Source of the DNA: Alphaproteobacteria bacterium
GTDB lineage: Bacteria; Pseudomonadota; Alphaproteobacteria; Rhodobacterales; Rhodobacteraceae
Assembly (NCBI GenBank): GCA_003696705.1
Contig: RFGD01000004.1
Coordinates: forward strand, 1-14,796
Length of the DNA: 14,796 nucleotides
Direction: 5' to 3'
The translations under genes and the position numbers were made by a program. The notes under the pieces were generated by a model that was not told where the DNA came from, made no database searches, and saw nothing but the letters and a program-made list of their open reading frames with translations. Positions 5,212 to 12,624 of this stretch are shown in pieces (position 1 is the first letter of the stretch; each line of letters opens with the position of its first letter).

Positions 5212-6240
5212 TCAGGGGAAAACGGGCGCCAGCATGAGGCCGGTCGTCTCGTCTTCCCCCAGCATGAGGTTGGCGTTCTGCAGCGCCTGCCCCGACGACC
5301 CCTTCGTGAGGTTGTCGAGCGCCGCCACGACAAGCGCGCGGCCCCCGAGCCGGTCGCCGGTCACGCCGACATGGCAGAAATTCGAGCCGCGGATGTGGCG
5401 CGTCGAGGGCAATTCGCCGAAGGGCAGGACGTGAAGAAAGGGTTCGGTGGCATAGGCCTCGGCCAACACTTCGTGCACCCGGCGGGGATCGCCGTCGACA
5501 TAGACGGTTGCAAGGATCCCCCGGTTTGCCGGAAGAAGATGCGGCGTGAACTGGACGCGCACGGGCCGCCCGGCAATGGCCGAAAACTCCTGGTCGAATT
5601 CTGCAAGGTGGCGATGGACGCCGCCCGCGGAATAGGGATGCGTGCCCTCGGAAAGCTCGGCATGCAGAAGGTTCTCTCGCAGGGACCGGCCCGCCCCCGA
5701 GACGCCGGTCTTGAGGTCGATGACGATGCGGTCGAGGTCGATGACCCCCTCTGCGATCAGCGGTCGAAGCGCATATTGCCCGGTCGCGGCATTGCAGCCC
5801 GTTCCGGCCACCAGCCGCGCCCCGCGGATGCGATCGCGGTAGAACTCGGTCAGGCCATAGACGGCCTCGGCCTGAAGATCGGGCGCGGCATGGGGCTTTC
5901 CGTACCAGCGTTCGTATTCGGCGACGTCGCGAAGCCGGAAGTCCGCCGACAGATCGACCACACGAAGATCGCGCGGAAGCGCCGCAATGACTTCCTGACT
6001 TGTTGCATGCGGAAGCGCACAGAAAGCCAGGTCAACGCTGGAAAAATCGATCTCCTCGATCCGGCAGAGCCGCGGCAGGTCGAGGTGCCGAAGGTGAGGG
6101 AAGACCTCGGCCATCGACTGCCCGGCCTTTCGGTCGGCCGACAGGGCGACGATCTCGATGGCCGGATGCGTTGCAATCAGCCGGACAAGTTCGGCACCGG
6201 TATAGCCGCTGGCACCGAGAATGGCGATCCTGTGGGTCAT
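5212..6240 (-). CDS. argC: N-acetyl-gamma-glutamyl-phosphate reductase
   Basis: 342 aa. Reduces N-acetyl-gamma-glutamyl phosphate to the semialdehyde with NADPH, the third step of arginine biosynthesis in the cytoplasm. The N-terminal Rossmann motif is GASGYTGAELVRL (9-21). The catalytic cysteine is Cys149 in GTGCNAATG, where most ArgC have GCYPT; I recall this variant as typical of alphaproteobacteria. A conserved VSGAGRS stretch (180-186) and the catalytic histidine region GGVHRHLAEF (206-215) follow. Length agrees with the family. The ATG at 6240 has AGAGGA just upstream. It follows murI by 57 bp. A weak TTGAAC (6290-6285) lies in that gap without a convincing -10, so transcription may come from upstream. 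It is 18 bp before ccmE. Confidence 0.96.
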   Translation of the reverse strand: MTHRIAILGASGYTGAELVRLIATHPAIEIVALSADRKAGQSMAEVFPHLRHLDLPRLCRIEEIDFSSVDLAFCALPHATSQEVIAALPRDLRVVDLSADFRLRDVAEYERWYGKPHAAPDLQAEAVYGLTEFYRDRIRGARLVAGTGCNAATGQYALRPLIAEGVIDLDRIVIDLKTGVSGAGRSLRENLLHAELSEGTHPYSAGGVHRHLAEFDQEFSAIAGRPVRVQFTPHLLPANRGILATVYVDGDPRRVHEVLAEAYATEPFLHVLPFGELPSTRHIRGSNFCHVGVTGDRLGGRALVVAALDNLTKGSSGQALQNANLMLGEDETTGLMLAPVFP

Positions 6241-6297
6241 GCGTTCCTCTGTTCCTTGGGCTACCTATGGGCGGACGCGTGTCGGTTCAATGCGGCG

Positions 6298-7110
6298 TCA
6301 GGCCGCCTCGAAGGGAATCTTGCGGCGCAGGAAGAGCGCTGCCTTCGACGCGACCGAACGCGGATCGCCCGTGGTCAGGAAACGGGTTTCGGTCCCGGAT
6401 CCGATCATGTCGGGGTGGCGCTGAAGATAGTCCGCCAGGCTTTCCGCGACGATGGTCGGCTGGCTGTAGACCCGCACCCCGGGCCCCAGCGCGTCCTGGA
6501 AAACGTCCTCCATCAAGGGGTAATGCGTGCAGCCAAGCACGGCGGCCTCGGGGGACGGCATGCGCCGCAACAAGGCCTCGACATGGCTGCGCACCAGCGC
6601 CTCGGCCAGGATCATGTCGCCCATTTCGATGGCATCGACCACACCGCCGCAGGGCTGCGCCTCGACGTCCACCCCGATGGCGCGGAAGGCAAGCTCACGC
6701 TGGAAGGCGCGGCTTGCAACCGTCGCTGGGGTCGCAAACAGCGCGACATTCTTCACCGCGACTTCGCGCGGAGGCGAATTGTCACCCCAGCGGCGCTCGG
6801 TCAGCGCCTCGATCAAGGGCACGAACACGCCAAGGACGCGCTTCTTGCGGGGGACCCAGCTTTCCTGCATCCGCCGCAGCGCCGCGGCCGAAGCCGTGTT
6901 GCAGGCCAGGATGACCAGGTCGCACCCCTCGTCGAACAGGCGGCCAACGCACCGGGTCGTCTTCTCGTAGACATCATCGGCGTCACGGACGCCGTAGGGC
7001 GCGTTCTTGTTGTCGCCGAGATACACGAACGCCTGGTCGGGAAGCCGGCGCTGTGCCGCGTCATAGACGGTGAGCCCGCCGAGGCCGGAATCGAAAATGC
7101 CGATGGCCAT
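6298..7110 (-). CDS. murI: Glutamate racemase
   Basis: 270 aa. Interconverts L- and D-glutamate for peptidoglycan synthesis without a cofactor. The N-terminus MAIGIFDSGLGGLTV contains the catalytic-site Asp7-Ser8. The two catalytic cysteines are Cys70 in LACNTASA and Cys194 in LGCTHYPL. The segment YLGDNKNAPYG (30-40) is the usual substrate loop. Although the reading frame stays open upstream to 7296, the ATG at 7110 begins the family's normal N-terminus and has GGAG 11 bases upstream, so I place the start there. Downstream is argC in the same direction, 57 bp away. The 127-bp gap to the ureohydrolase upstream is likely where its transcription begins, although no clear promoter is visible there. 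Confidence 0.96.
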   Translation of the reverse strand: MAIGIFDSGLGGLTVYDAAQRRLPDQAFVYLGDNKNAPYGVRDADDVYEKTTRCVGRLFDEGCDLVILACNTASAAALRRMQESWVPRKKRVLGVFVPLIEALTERRWGDNSPPREVAVKNVALFATPATVASRAFQRELAFRAIGVDVEAQPCGGVVDAIEMGDMILAEALVRSHVEALLRRMPSPEAAVLGCTHYPLMEDVFQDALGPGVRVYSQPTIVAESLADYLQRHPDMIGSGTETRFLTTGDPRSVASKAALFLRRKIPFEAA

Positions 7111-7237
7111 GTGCAAACGATCTCCGATGGTGGGGCGCGTGGGCCCGCCCGCCCCTTCTAAGCCGGCCCGGCCGGAAAATAAATGCCCCCCGGCGGCGGT
7201 TGCGCGTCGTGGCGAAAACGTGCAGGGGCCCGGCCGC
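7111..7237. other. Intergenic gap between ureohydrolase and murI
   Basis: 127 bp that contain no plausible gene. It holds a short GC hairpin (CCGGC, loop CCG, GCCGG at about 7162-7174) flanked on its right by a small AT-rich patch, AAAATAAAT (about 7176-7184). In the minus direction the T-rich patch precedes the hairpin, and in the plus direction A rather than T follows it, so it is not a convincing terminator either way. The AT-rich patch may belong to the murI promoter, but no -35/-10 pair of good spacing was found. Confidence 0.4.
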
Positions 7238-8209
7238 TCAGCCGCCTTTCCCCCGGCGGGTCCAGCACCAGAGGCACAAGAGCTCGGTCGCCACATGCGC
7301 CCCCGCGATCGCCGTCGCGCCCGTCGGGTCGAAGGGCGGCGACACCTCGACCACGTCGCCGCCCACCATGTTGATCCCGGCGATGCCGCGAAGAATGGCG
7401 GCCGCCTGCGCGCTGGACAGCCCGCCCCATACCGGCGTCCCGGTCCCGGGGGCGAAGGCCGGGTCCAGCGCGTCGATGTCGAAGGTCAGATAGGTGGGAC
7501 GATCGCCCAGTATCTCGCGGATGCGGGCGGCCACCCAGGCCGGTCCCTTCTCGTGCACCGTCGGCGCATCGATGATGTTGACGCCAAGCGTGTCGGCATT
7601 CGTCGTGCGGATACCGACCTGAACCGAGGCCGCGGGGTCGATCAGACCGGACTTCACCGCCTTGTAGAACATCGTCCCGTGGTCGATCCGGTCCATGTCG
7701 TCGTCGGGCCAGGTATCGGTATGGGCATCGAACTGAAGAAGCGACAGCCTGCCGTGGCGCGCGGCATGCGCCTTCAGGATCGGGAAAGAGATGTAGTGGT
7801 CGCCCCCGAGCGTGATGACACCCGCGCCGGCCTCGAGGATCGTCGCGACATGCGCCGTCAGCGCGGCCGGAAAGGCCGGAACGTTGGCATAGTCGAAGGC
7901 CAGATCGCCATAGTCGACGATCGCGAATTCCGACAGCGGGTCGAAACCCCAGCCGTACGGCGGGTCATAGGGTTGCAGGGCCGACGCCTCGCGGATGGCG
8001 CGGGGGCCAAGGCGCGTGCCGGGCCGGTTCGTCACCGCCTGGTCGAAGGCAACCCCCGTGATCGCAAGATCGACCCCGGTCAGGTCCTTCCGATAGGCCC
8101 GGCGCAGGAAGCTCGTCGCCCCCGCGAAGGTGTTTTCGTATGCCAGCCCCTTCAGATCCTGCCGTGTGAAGGCAAGATCGACCTCTGTCCTCGCGTCCTC
8201 GAGCGCCAT
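7238..8209 (-). CDS. speB: Agmatinase-like ureohydrolase (arginase family)
   Basis: 323 aa. Binuclear manganese ureohydrolase; the agmatinase reaction gives putrescine and urea. All metal ligands are seen: His138 in GGDHYI, Asp161-His163-Asp165 in FDAHTDTW, Asp244 and Asp246 in FDIDALDPAFAPGTGTP, plus Glu288 in VVEVSPP. HGTMFYKAV (177-185) is typical of agmatinases. The loop VGIRTTNADTLGVNIID (198-214) is less typical, so the substrate could be another guanidino compound. The ATG at 8209 shares its A with the TGA of the aminotransferase (TGATG), so the two are translationally coupled. Cys-rich end LLCLWCWTRRGKGG. Given its neighbours, a role in agmatine or putrescine catabolism is likely. Confidence 0.88.
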   Translation of the reverse strand: MALEDARTEVDLAFTRQDLKGLAYENTFAGATSFLRRAYRKDLTGVDLAITGVAFDQAVTNRPGTRLGPRAIREASALQPYDPPYGWGFDPLSEFAIVDYGDLAFDYANVPAFPAALTAHVATILEAGAGVITLGGDHYISFPILKAHAARHGRLSLLQFDAHTDTWPDDDMDRIDHGTMFYKAVKSGLIDPAASVQVGIRTTNADTLGVNIIDAPTVHEKGPAWVAARIREILGDRPTYLTFDIDALDPAFAPGTGTPVWGGLSSAQAAAILRGIAGINMVGGDVVEVSPPFDPTGATAIAGAHVATELLCLWCWTRRGKGG

Positions 8210-9618
8210 CAGCGCACCTCCACCCCTTCACGCACCAGATCGTCGGCGACCTCGCGTATGGCGCGGCCCAGCCGGTCGACGATGTAATCGCACCCCTCGC
8301 GGTCGATGACCAGCGGAGGAGACATGACGTTGAGATGTCCCATGGGCCGCACCATCAGCCCCAGCCCTTCGGCCTTGTCCGAGATCCGCTTGCCGATGTT
8401 CACCTCGTCTGGCAGTCGCGCGCGGCTGGCCTTGTCGGCGACGTTCTCGATGCAGGCCATGAGCCCGATGCCCCGCACGTCCCCGACAAGCGGCAGGTCG
8501 CGCAACTCGCCCAGCCGCCCGAGAAGATAGGGCCCCGTTTCGCGCACATGCTCCAGAATGCGCTCTCGCTCCATGATCTCGAGGTTGACCTCGGCCGCCC
8601 GCGCGGCGACGGGATGTCCGGAATAGGTGAACCCATGCGTGAACCAGCGATCGGGATCGGACGCCATCGCGTCCCAGATCGCATCCGAGAAGACGACGGC
8701 GCCGATCGGCAGATACCCCGACGACAGCCCCTTCGCACAGCAGATGATGTCCGGCCGCACCTCGAACACATCTTCCGAGGCAAACCAGTGCCCAAGCCGG
8801 CCGAAGCCGGTCACTACCTCGTCGGCAACGAACAGGATGTCATGACGCCGGCACACCTCGGCCATGCGGCGCAGATACCCCGGTGGCGGCACCAGCACGC
8901 CACCCGACGCCTGCACCGGTTCGGCGAAGAAGGCGCCGACACGCTCGGGGCCGACGCGTTCGATCGTCTCCTCGAACTCGGCCACGAGCCAGTCGGTGAA
9001 CGCCTCGCCCTCAAGCCCGCCGGGCGCGCGGTAGGTGTCCGGCGCGCTGACGTGGTGAATGCCCTCTGTCTGATAGCGAAATTCCGGGACCCGGTCGCCG
9101 TCGCGAAGGCCGATCGACATCGCGATGAAGGTCGAGCCGTGATAGCTGGCGCGCCGCGCAATGACATGGGTCTTCTCGGGACGGCCGCGGCAGGCCTGAT
9201 AGAAGCCGACCATCCGATAGGCCGTGTCCACGGCTGTCGATCCGCCCGTGGTGAAATGCACATGCGAAAGACCGGCCGGCGCCAGCCGCGCCACGCGGGC
9301 CGCCAGCCGCGCCGACGGCGGATTCGTCAGATCGACGAAGGTGTTCGAGAAGGCAAGCTCGCGCACCTGTTCGGCAATCGCCTCGGCCATCTCTGCATTG
9401 CCAAGGCCGATCTGGGTGTTCCAGAGCCCCCCGACAGCGTCGAGGTAGCGTTGGCCGTTTGCGTCCCACAGCCATACGCCCTCGCCGCGGGCGATGACCA
9501 TGGCACCGTCGCGCGCGAAGCTTCCGAAGTGTGTCCAGGGGTGAAGGACATGGGCCTGATCCAGGGCCGTCAGCTCTTGCGCCGCATCGTTTCTGCCGCT
9601 TGCCGCTCCCGGTTCCAT
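8209..9618 (-). CDS. Class III omega-aminotransferase, putrescine-pyruvate type
   Basis: 469 aa. Fold-type I PLP enzyme that transfers a terminal amino group, probably from putrescine or a related amine to pyruvate (SpuC-like). Lys296 in CAKGLSSGY should bind PLP, and Asp266 in VADEVVTGFGRLG contacts the pyridine nitrogen. TGGSTAVDTAYR (124-135) and RASYHGSTFIAMS (156-168) form the cofactor-phosphate and stacking region. The ATG at 9618 was chosen because GAGGGG lies 6 bases upstream; an in-frame GTG at 9648 would add ten residues without a better site and would lie within about 8 bases of the predicted transcript start. It shares one base with the downstream ureohydrolase. It is divergent from the FAD oxidase, with a candidate operator between. 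The exact donor cannot be read from sequence; beta-alanine or taurine-type aminotransferases look similar. Confidence 0.88.
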   Translation of the reverse strand: MEPGAASGRNDAAQELTALDQAHVLHPWTHFGSFARDGAMVIARGEGVWLWDANGQRYLDAVGGLWNTQIGLGNAEMAEAIAEQVRELAFSNTFVDLTNPPSARLAARVARLAPAGLSHVHFTTGGSTAVDTAYRMVGFYQACRGRPEKTHVIARRASYHGSTFIAMSIGLRDGDRVPEFRYQTEGIHHVSAPDTYRAPGGLEGEAFTDWLVAEFEETIERVGPERVGAFFAEPVQASGGVLVPPPGYLRRMAEVCRRHDILFVADEVVTGFGRLGHWFASEDVFEVRPDIICCAKGLSSGYLPIGAVVFSDAIWDAMASDPDRWFTHGFTYSGHPVAARAAEVNLEIMERERILEHVRETGPYLLGRLGELRDLPLVGDVRGIGLMACIENVADKASRARLPDEVNIGKRISDKAEGLGLMVRPMGHLNVMSPPLVIDREGCDYIVDRLGRAIREVADDLVREGVEVR

Positions 9619-9662
9619 GGCCTTCCCCTCGTTGACCGCGGCGCCCACTTGGCCGCATCCTC

Positions 9663-9690
9663 ATCCTAGCGGTCTGGCCGTGATTGACCA
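9663..9690 (-). promoter_or_regulatory. Candidate promoter of the aminotransferase-ureohydrolase operon
   Basis: Minus-strand TGGTCA (9690-9685), a 16-base spacer and TAGGAT (9668-9663); each hexamer matches 4 of 6 sigma70 consensus bases. Transcription would start near 9656 and leave a leader of about 38 bases before the ATG at 9618. It is overlapped by the inverted repeat at 9672-9693. Confidence 0.35.
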
Positions 9691-9693
9691 GAC
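9672..9693. promoter_or_regulatory. Inverted repeat, candidate operator between divergent polyamine genes
   Basis: GTCTGG (9672-9677) and CCAGAC (9688-9693) are perfect inverted arms separated by 10 bases, in the middle of the roughly 100-bp divergent spacer. The spacing puts the half-site centres 16 bases apart, about one and a half helical turns, within the range of dimeric repressors or activators. It covers the -35 and spacer of the candidate aminotransferase promoter and lies about 25 bases before the oxidase start, so one protein could control both sides. No regulator gene is in the window. Confidence 0.45.
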
Positions 9694-9717
9694 GCAGAGC
9701 GGCAAGAGGCAGGGCGC

Positions 9718-11067
9718 GTGCATCTCTACGAACCTCGGGTCTATGCCACCGAACGGCCGCCGTCGGCCTGGTGGGCGCGCCGCCCCGAGGCGTGGGAACC
9801 CGGGCACGCCGGTCCCTGCGTCGACGGCAGCCACATTGCCCGGGCCGATCTCGTTGTCATTGGCGCGGGCGTCACCGGGCTTTCCGCGGCCCTCGAAGCG
9901 GTCGAGAGCCACGGCGCCGCGGTCCTCGTCCTCGACCGGGCCGCGCCCGGCTGGGGGGCTTCCGGCCGGGCCGGCGGGTTCGTCTGCCTGGGCGGAAGTC
10001 GTCTCGGCCTCGCCGAACTTGCCGCACGCCACGGCCTGGCGGCGGCCCGCGACATGCGCAAGGCCGAACTCGCCGCGATCGAGACGGTGGCCGATAGCCT
10101 CGAGCGGTATGGTATCGACGCGCGTCAGGGTCCCGATGGCGAAGCCTGCATTGCGATTTCCCGGCGTCATGCCAAGGCATTGCGGGAAGACATTGATCTG
10201 GCACAGCAATTGCCGGGACCACCGCCCGTCTGGGTGCCGGCCCGTGACCTCGACGACCACGGGCTGCACCTCCGTGGGGCCTTCGGCGCCAGGATCGAGA
10301 AGGTGGGCTTCCCCATCGATCCTCTTGCCTACACCCTGGGCCTTCGCGATGCGGCCCGCGCGGCGGGTGTCGATATCCGGTCGGGCTGTGACGTCACCGG
10401 CCTCAGGACGACGGCGGCGGGCTTCGAGCTTCGGGGGCCCGGCCTGTCGGTCCGGGCGCGCCGCGTTCTCGTCGCGACCAACGGCTATGGCGACGAGGCG
10501 GTGCCGCCCTGGCTGTCGGGCCGGATCCTGCCCGTCATCTCCTCGGTCCTTGTAACCGAGCCCATGGATGAGGCGACCCGCGGCGCCTCGGCGTTTCGTT
10601 CGGCCCTGATGAGCTATGACAGCCGCGTTCTCCTCCACTACTTCCGTCATCTGCCGGACGGGCGGTTTCTTTTCGGCATGCGCGGCGGGATCCGTGGCAC
10701 CGAACGCGCGGAACGGCGCACCGCCGCGCGGGTCGAGCGCCGCTTTCGCCGGATGTTTCCCGCCTGGCGGGAGGTGCCCGTGGCCCACCGCTGGTCGGGG
10801 CTTGCCTGCCTCACGCGAAGCGGCCTGCCTTTCGTGGGCCCGGTGCCGGGGGCCGATGGCCTCTTCGCGGCCTTCGGCTACCACGGGAACGGGCTTGCCT
10901 TCGGTTCGCTGGCCGGCCGAAGCCTCGCCGCCATGGCGCTTGGCGGAACCCCGCGGACACCGGCACTTGTCGCCCGCCCACCGGCGCCATTCCGGCCACG
11001 GCGATGGCGTCGGGCGGGGCTGGCGCTTGCCTATCTCGCTGCCGGGATTTCCGATGCGCGCCCCTGA
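9718..11067 (+). CDS. FAD-dependent amine oxidase, PuuB-like (DAO family)
   Basis: 449 aa. D-amino-acid-oxidase-fold flavoprotein similar to gamma-glutamylputrescine oxidase; such enzymes oxidise a primary or secondary amine to an aldehyde with release of ammonia and hydrogen peroxide. The FAD dinucleotide motif VVIGAGVTGLSAAL is at 46-59, Asp73 ends the second strand, and GWGASGRAGG (78-87) is the family's second FAD contact (usually GASGRNGG). The C-terminal VAHRWSGLACLTRSGLPFVG and AFGYHGNGLAFG are also characteristic. The GTG start has the purine-rich AGAGGCAGGG just upstream. It is divergent from the aminotransferase and convergent with der, with only 24 bp between the stops. No PuuA ligase, PuuC dehydrogenase or PuuD hydrolase is in view, so the true substrate may be free putrescine or another amine. 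Confidence 0.85.
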   Translation: MHLYEPRVYATERPPSAWWARRPEAWEPGHAGPCVDGSHIARADLVVIGAGVTGLSAALEAVESHGAAVLVLDRAAPGWGASGRAGGFVCLGGSRLGLAELAARHGLAAARDMRKAELAAIETVADSLERYGIDARQGPDGEACIAISRRHAKALREDIDLAQQLPGPPPVWVPARDLDDHGLHLRGAFGARIEKVGFPIDPLAYTLGLRDAARAAGVDIRSGCDVTGLRTTAAGFELRGPGLSVRARRVLVATNGYGDEAVPPWLSGRILPVISSVLVTEPMDEATRGASAFRSALMSYDSRVLLHYFRHLPDGRFLFGMRGGIRGTERAERRTAARVERRFRRMFPAWREVPVAHRWSGLACLTRSGLPFVGPVPGADGLFAAFGYHGNGLAFGSLAGRSLAAMALGGTPRTPALVARPPAPFRPRRWRRAGLALAYLAAGISDARP

Positions 11068-11091
11068 ACCCCGTCGGGCGTCGGGCTTGCC

Positions 11092-12573
11092 CTAGGACCT
11101 CTTCTTTCCGAGGTGCTTTCTGAGCCGCGACGGCGTTCCCCAGTTCCGCTTGTCCTTGTAGGGGTTCTTCTCGGCCTGGCTTCTGAGCGTCAGGCGGATC
11201 GGCGTGCCGAAAAGGCCGAAGTCCTCTCTCAGCCCGTTGATGAGATACCGACGGTAGCTTTCGGGGACCGCCTCGGGGTGCGAGGTCATGATGACAAAGC
11301 CCGGCGGCCGGGTCTTCACCTGGGTCATGTAGCGCATCTTGATCCGCCGGCCTTTCGGCGCCGGTGGCGGATGCCCCTCGACCATGTCGCGAAGCCAGCG
11401 GTTCAGCGCCGCCGTCGGAATGCGCGTGTTCCAGATCTCGTAGGCCCGAAGGATGGCGTCGTGCAGACGGTCGAGGCCGCGCCCCGTCTTCGCCGACACG
11501 GTGACGAGCGGGGCCCCCTTGAGCTGGGGCAACAGTCGCGCGAAGGCCTCGCGCAGATCGGCAAGCGTCCGCTGGCGATCCTCGACAAGATCCCACTTGT
11601 TGACCGCGATGACGACCGCCCGGCCTTCACGCTCGGCAAGGTCGGCGATGCGAAGATCCTGGGTTTCGAAGGGCCGCGTGGCATCGATCACGACCACGAC
11701 CACCTCGGCAAAGCGGACGGCGCGAAGCGCGTCGGCGACCGAGAGCTTCTCGACCTTGTCCTCGACGCGGGACCGGCGCCGGATGCCGGCCGTGTCATGG
11801 ATGCGGATCGGCGTGCCGTCCCAGACCGTCCGAAGCGAGATTGCATCGCGCGTGATGCCGGCCTCGGGACCGGTCAGAAGGCGCTCTTCGCCAAGGATCG
11901 CATTGACAAGCGTCGACTTGCCGGCGTTCGGCCGCCCGATGACGGCAATCTGCAGGGGACGCCTCTCGGTTGGTTTCCAGACTTCGGCAAGCGCGCCGTC
12001 GGCCCCGTCCTCGTCCGAGACATCGACATCGACGGCCGGGTTTTCCTGCTCGGCCTCGGCTGTTGCCTCTCTTTCCTCGTGCGCTTCGATGAGCGGTCTC
12101 AAGACCTCGGCCAGCTCGCCAAGCCCCTCGCCATGTTCGGCCGAAAGCCGGACCGGCTCGCCCAGTCCAAGCGCATAGGCCTCGAGGAGTCCGGCCTCTC
12201 CGGCGCGGCCCTCGGCCTTGTTGGCCGCCAGGATGACATGCGCCGACTTCCGGCGAAGGATGTCGGCGAAATGCTCGTCGGCGGCGGTGATCCCGGCGCG
12301 TGCATCCACCATGAAGAGACAAGCGTCGGCCATGTCGACGGCGCGCTCTGTCAGGCGGCGCATGCGACCCTGAAGGCTTTCGTCGGTAGCCTCCTCGAGC
12401 CCTGCGGTGTCAATGACCCGAAAGGTGAGGTCGCCAAGGTGCGCCTCGCCCTCGCGCAGGTCGCGCGTGACGCCGGGCTGATCGTCGACAAGGGCAAGAC
12501 GCTTGCCGACAAGCCGGTTGAACAGGGTGGACTTGCCCACGTTGGGCCGGCCCACGATCGCCAGGGTGAACAT
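11092..12573 (-). CDS. der: Der (EngA), double-GTPase ribosome assembly factor
   Basis: 493 aa. Essential GTPase with two tandem G domains and a KH-like domain, acting in 50S subunit maturation in the cytoplasm. G domain 1: GRPNVGKS (8-15), DTAG (55-58) and NKAE (118-121, Glu in place of the usual Asp). G domain 2: GRPNAGKS (213-220), DTAGIRRRSRVEDKVEKLSV (260-279) and canonical NKWD (325-328). The linker between the G domains (about 163-200) is long and acidic (HEEREATAEAEQENP and VDVDVSDEDGADG). The KH-like domain (about 390-480) ends in a basic tail, KRNWGTPSRLRKHLGKKRS. The ATG at 12573 has GAGAGG upstream. It lies 51 bp after bamB, in the order yfgM-bamB-der common in Proteobacteria. The stop faces that of the oxidase across 24 bp, with no clear terminator hairpin. 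Confidence 0.97.
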   Translation of the reverse strand: MFTLAIVGRPNVGKSTLFNRLVGKRLALVDDQPGVTRDLREGEAHLGDLTFRVIDTAGLEEATDESLQGRMRRLTERAVDMADACLFMVDARAGITAADEHFADILRRKSAHVILAANKAEGRAGEAGLLEAYALGLGEPVRLSAEHGEGLGELAEVLRPLIEAHEEREATAEAEQENPAVDVDVSDEDGADGALAEVWKPTERRPLQIAVIGRPNAGKSTLVNAILGEERLLTGPEAGITRDAISLRTVWDGTPIRIHDTAGIRRRSRVEDKVEKLSVADALRAVRFAEVVVVVIDATRPFETQDLRIADLAEREGRAVVIAVNKWDLVEDRQRTLADLREAFARLLPQLKGAPLVTVSAKTGRGLDRLHDAILRAYEIWNTRIPTAALNRWLRDMVEGHPPPAPKGRRIKMRYMTQVKTRPPGFVIMTSHPEAVPESYRRYLINGLREDFGLFGTPIRLTLRSQAEKNPYKDKRNWGTPSRLRKHLGKKRS

Positions 12574-12624
12574 CGCTCGCCTCTCGCCTTCGGATGAGAC
12601 CGATGCCTTTACACCGCCTCGCGT

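Noticed and set aside
6263..6290. Promoter of argC (TTGAAC followed by ATAGGT)
   Set aside because: The -10-like part matches poorly and the spacing is suboptimal; cotranscription with murI is simpler.
4471..7161. An 896-codon plus-strand frame opposite endolysin, ccmE, argC and murI
   Set aside because: It crosses four well-supported genes on the other strand and shows the same antisense composition without any motif.
9661..10884. A 407-codon minus-strand frame opposite the FAD oxidase
   Set aside because: The plus strand encodes a complete FAD oxidase with proper motifs; the opposite frame is a shadow.
11068..11091. Terminator between the convergent oxidase and der genes
   Set aside because: The 24-bp gap shows no strong stem with a T tract in either direction.
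11113..12597. A 494-codon plus-strand frame opposite der
   Set aside because: Antisense shadow of Der; no domain signatures.
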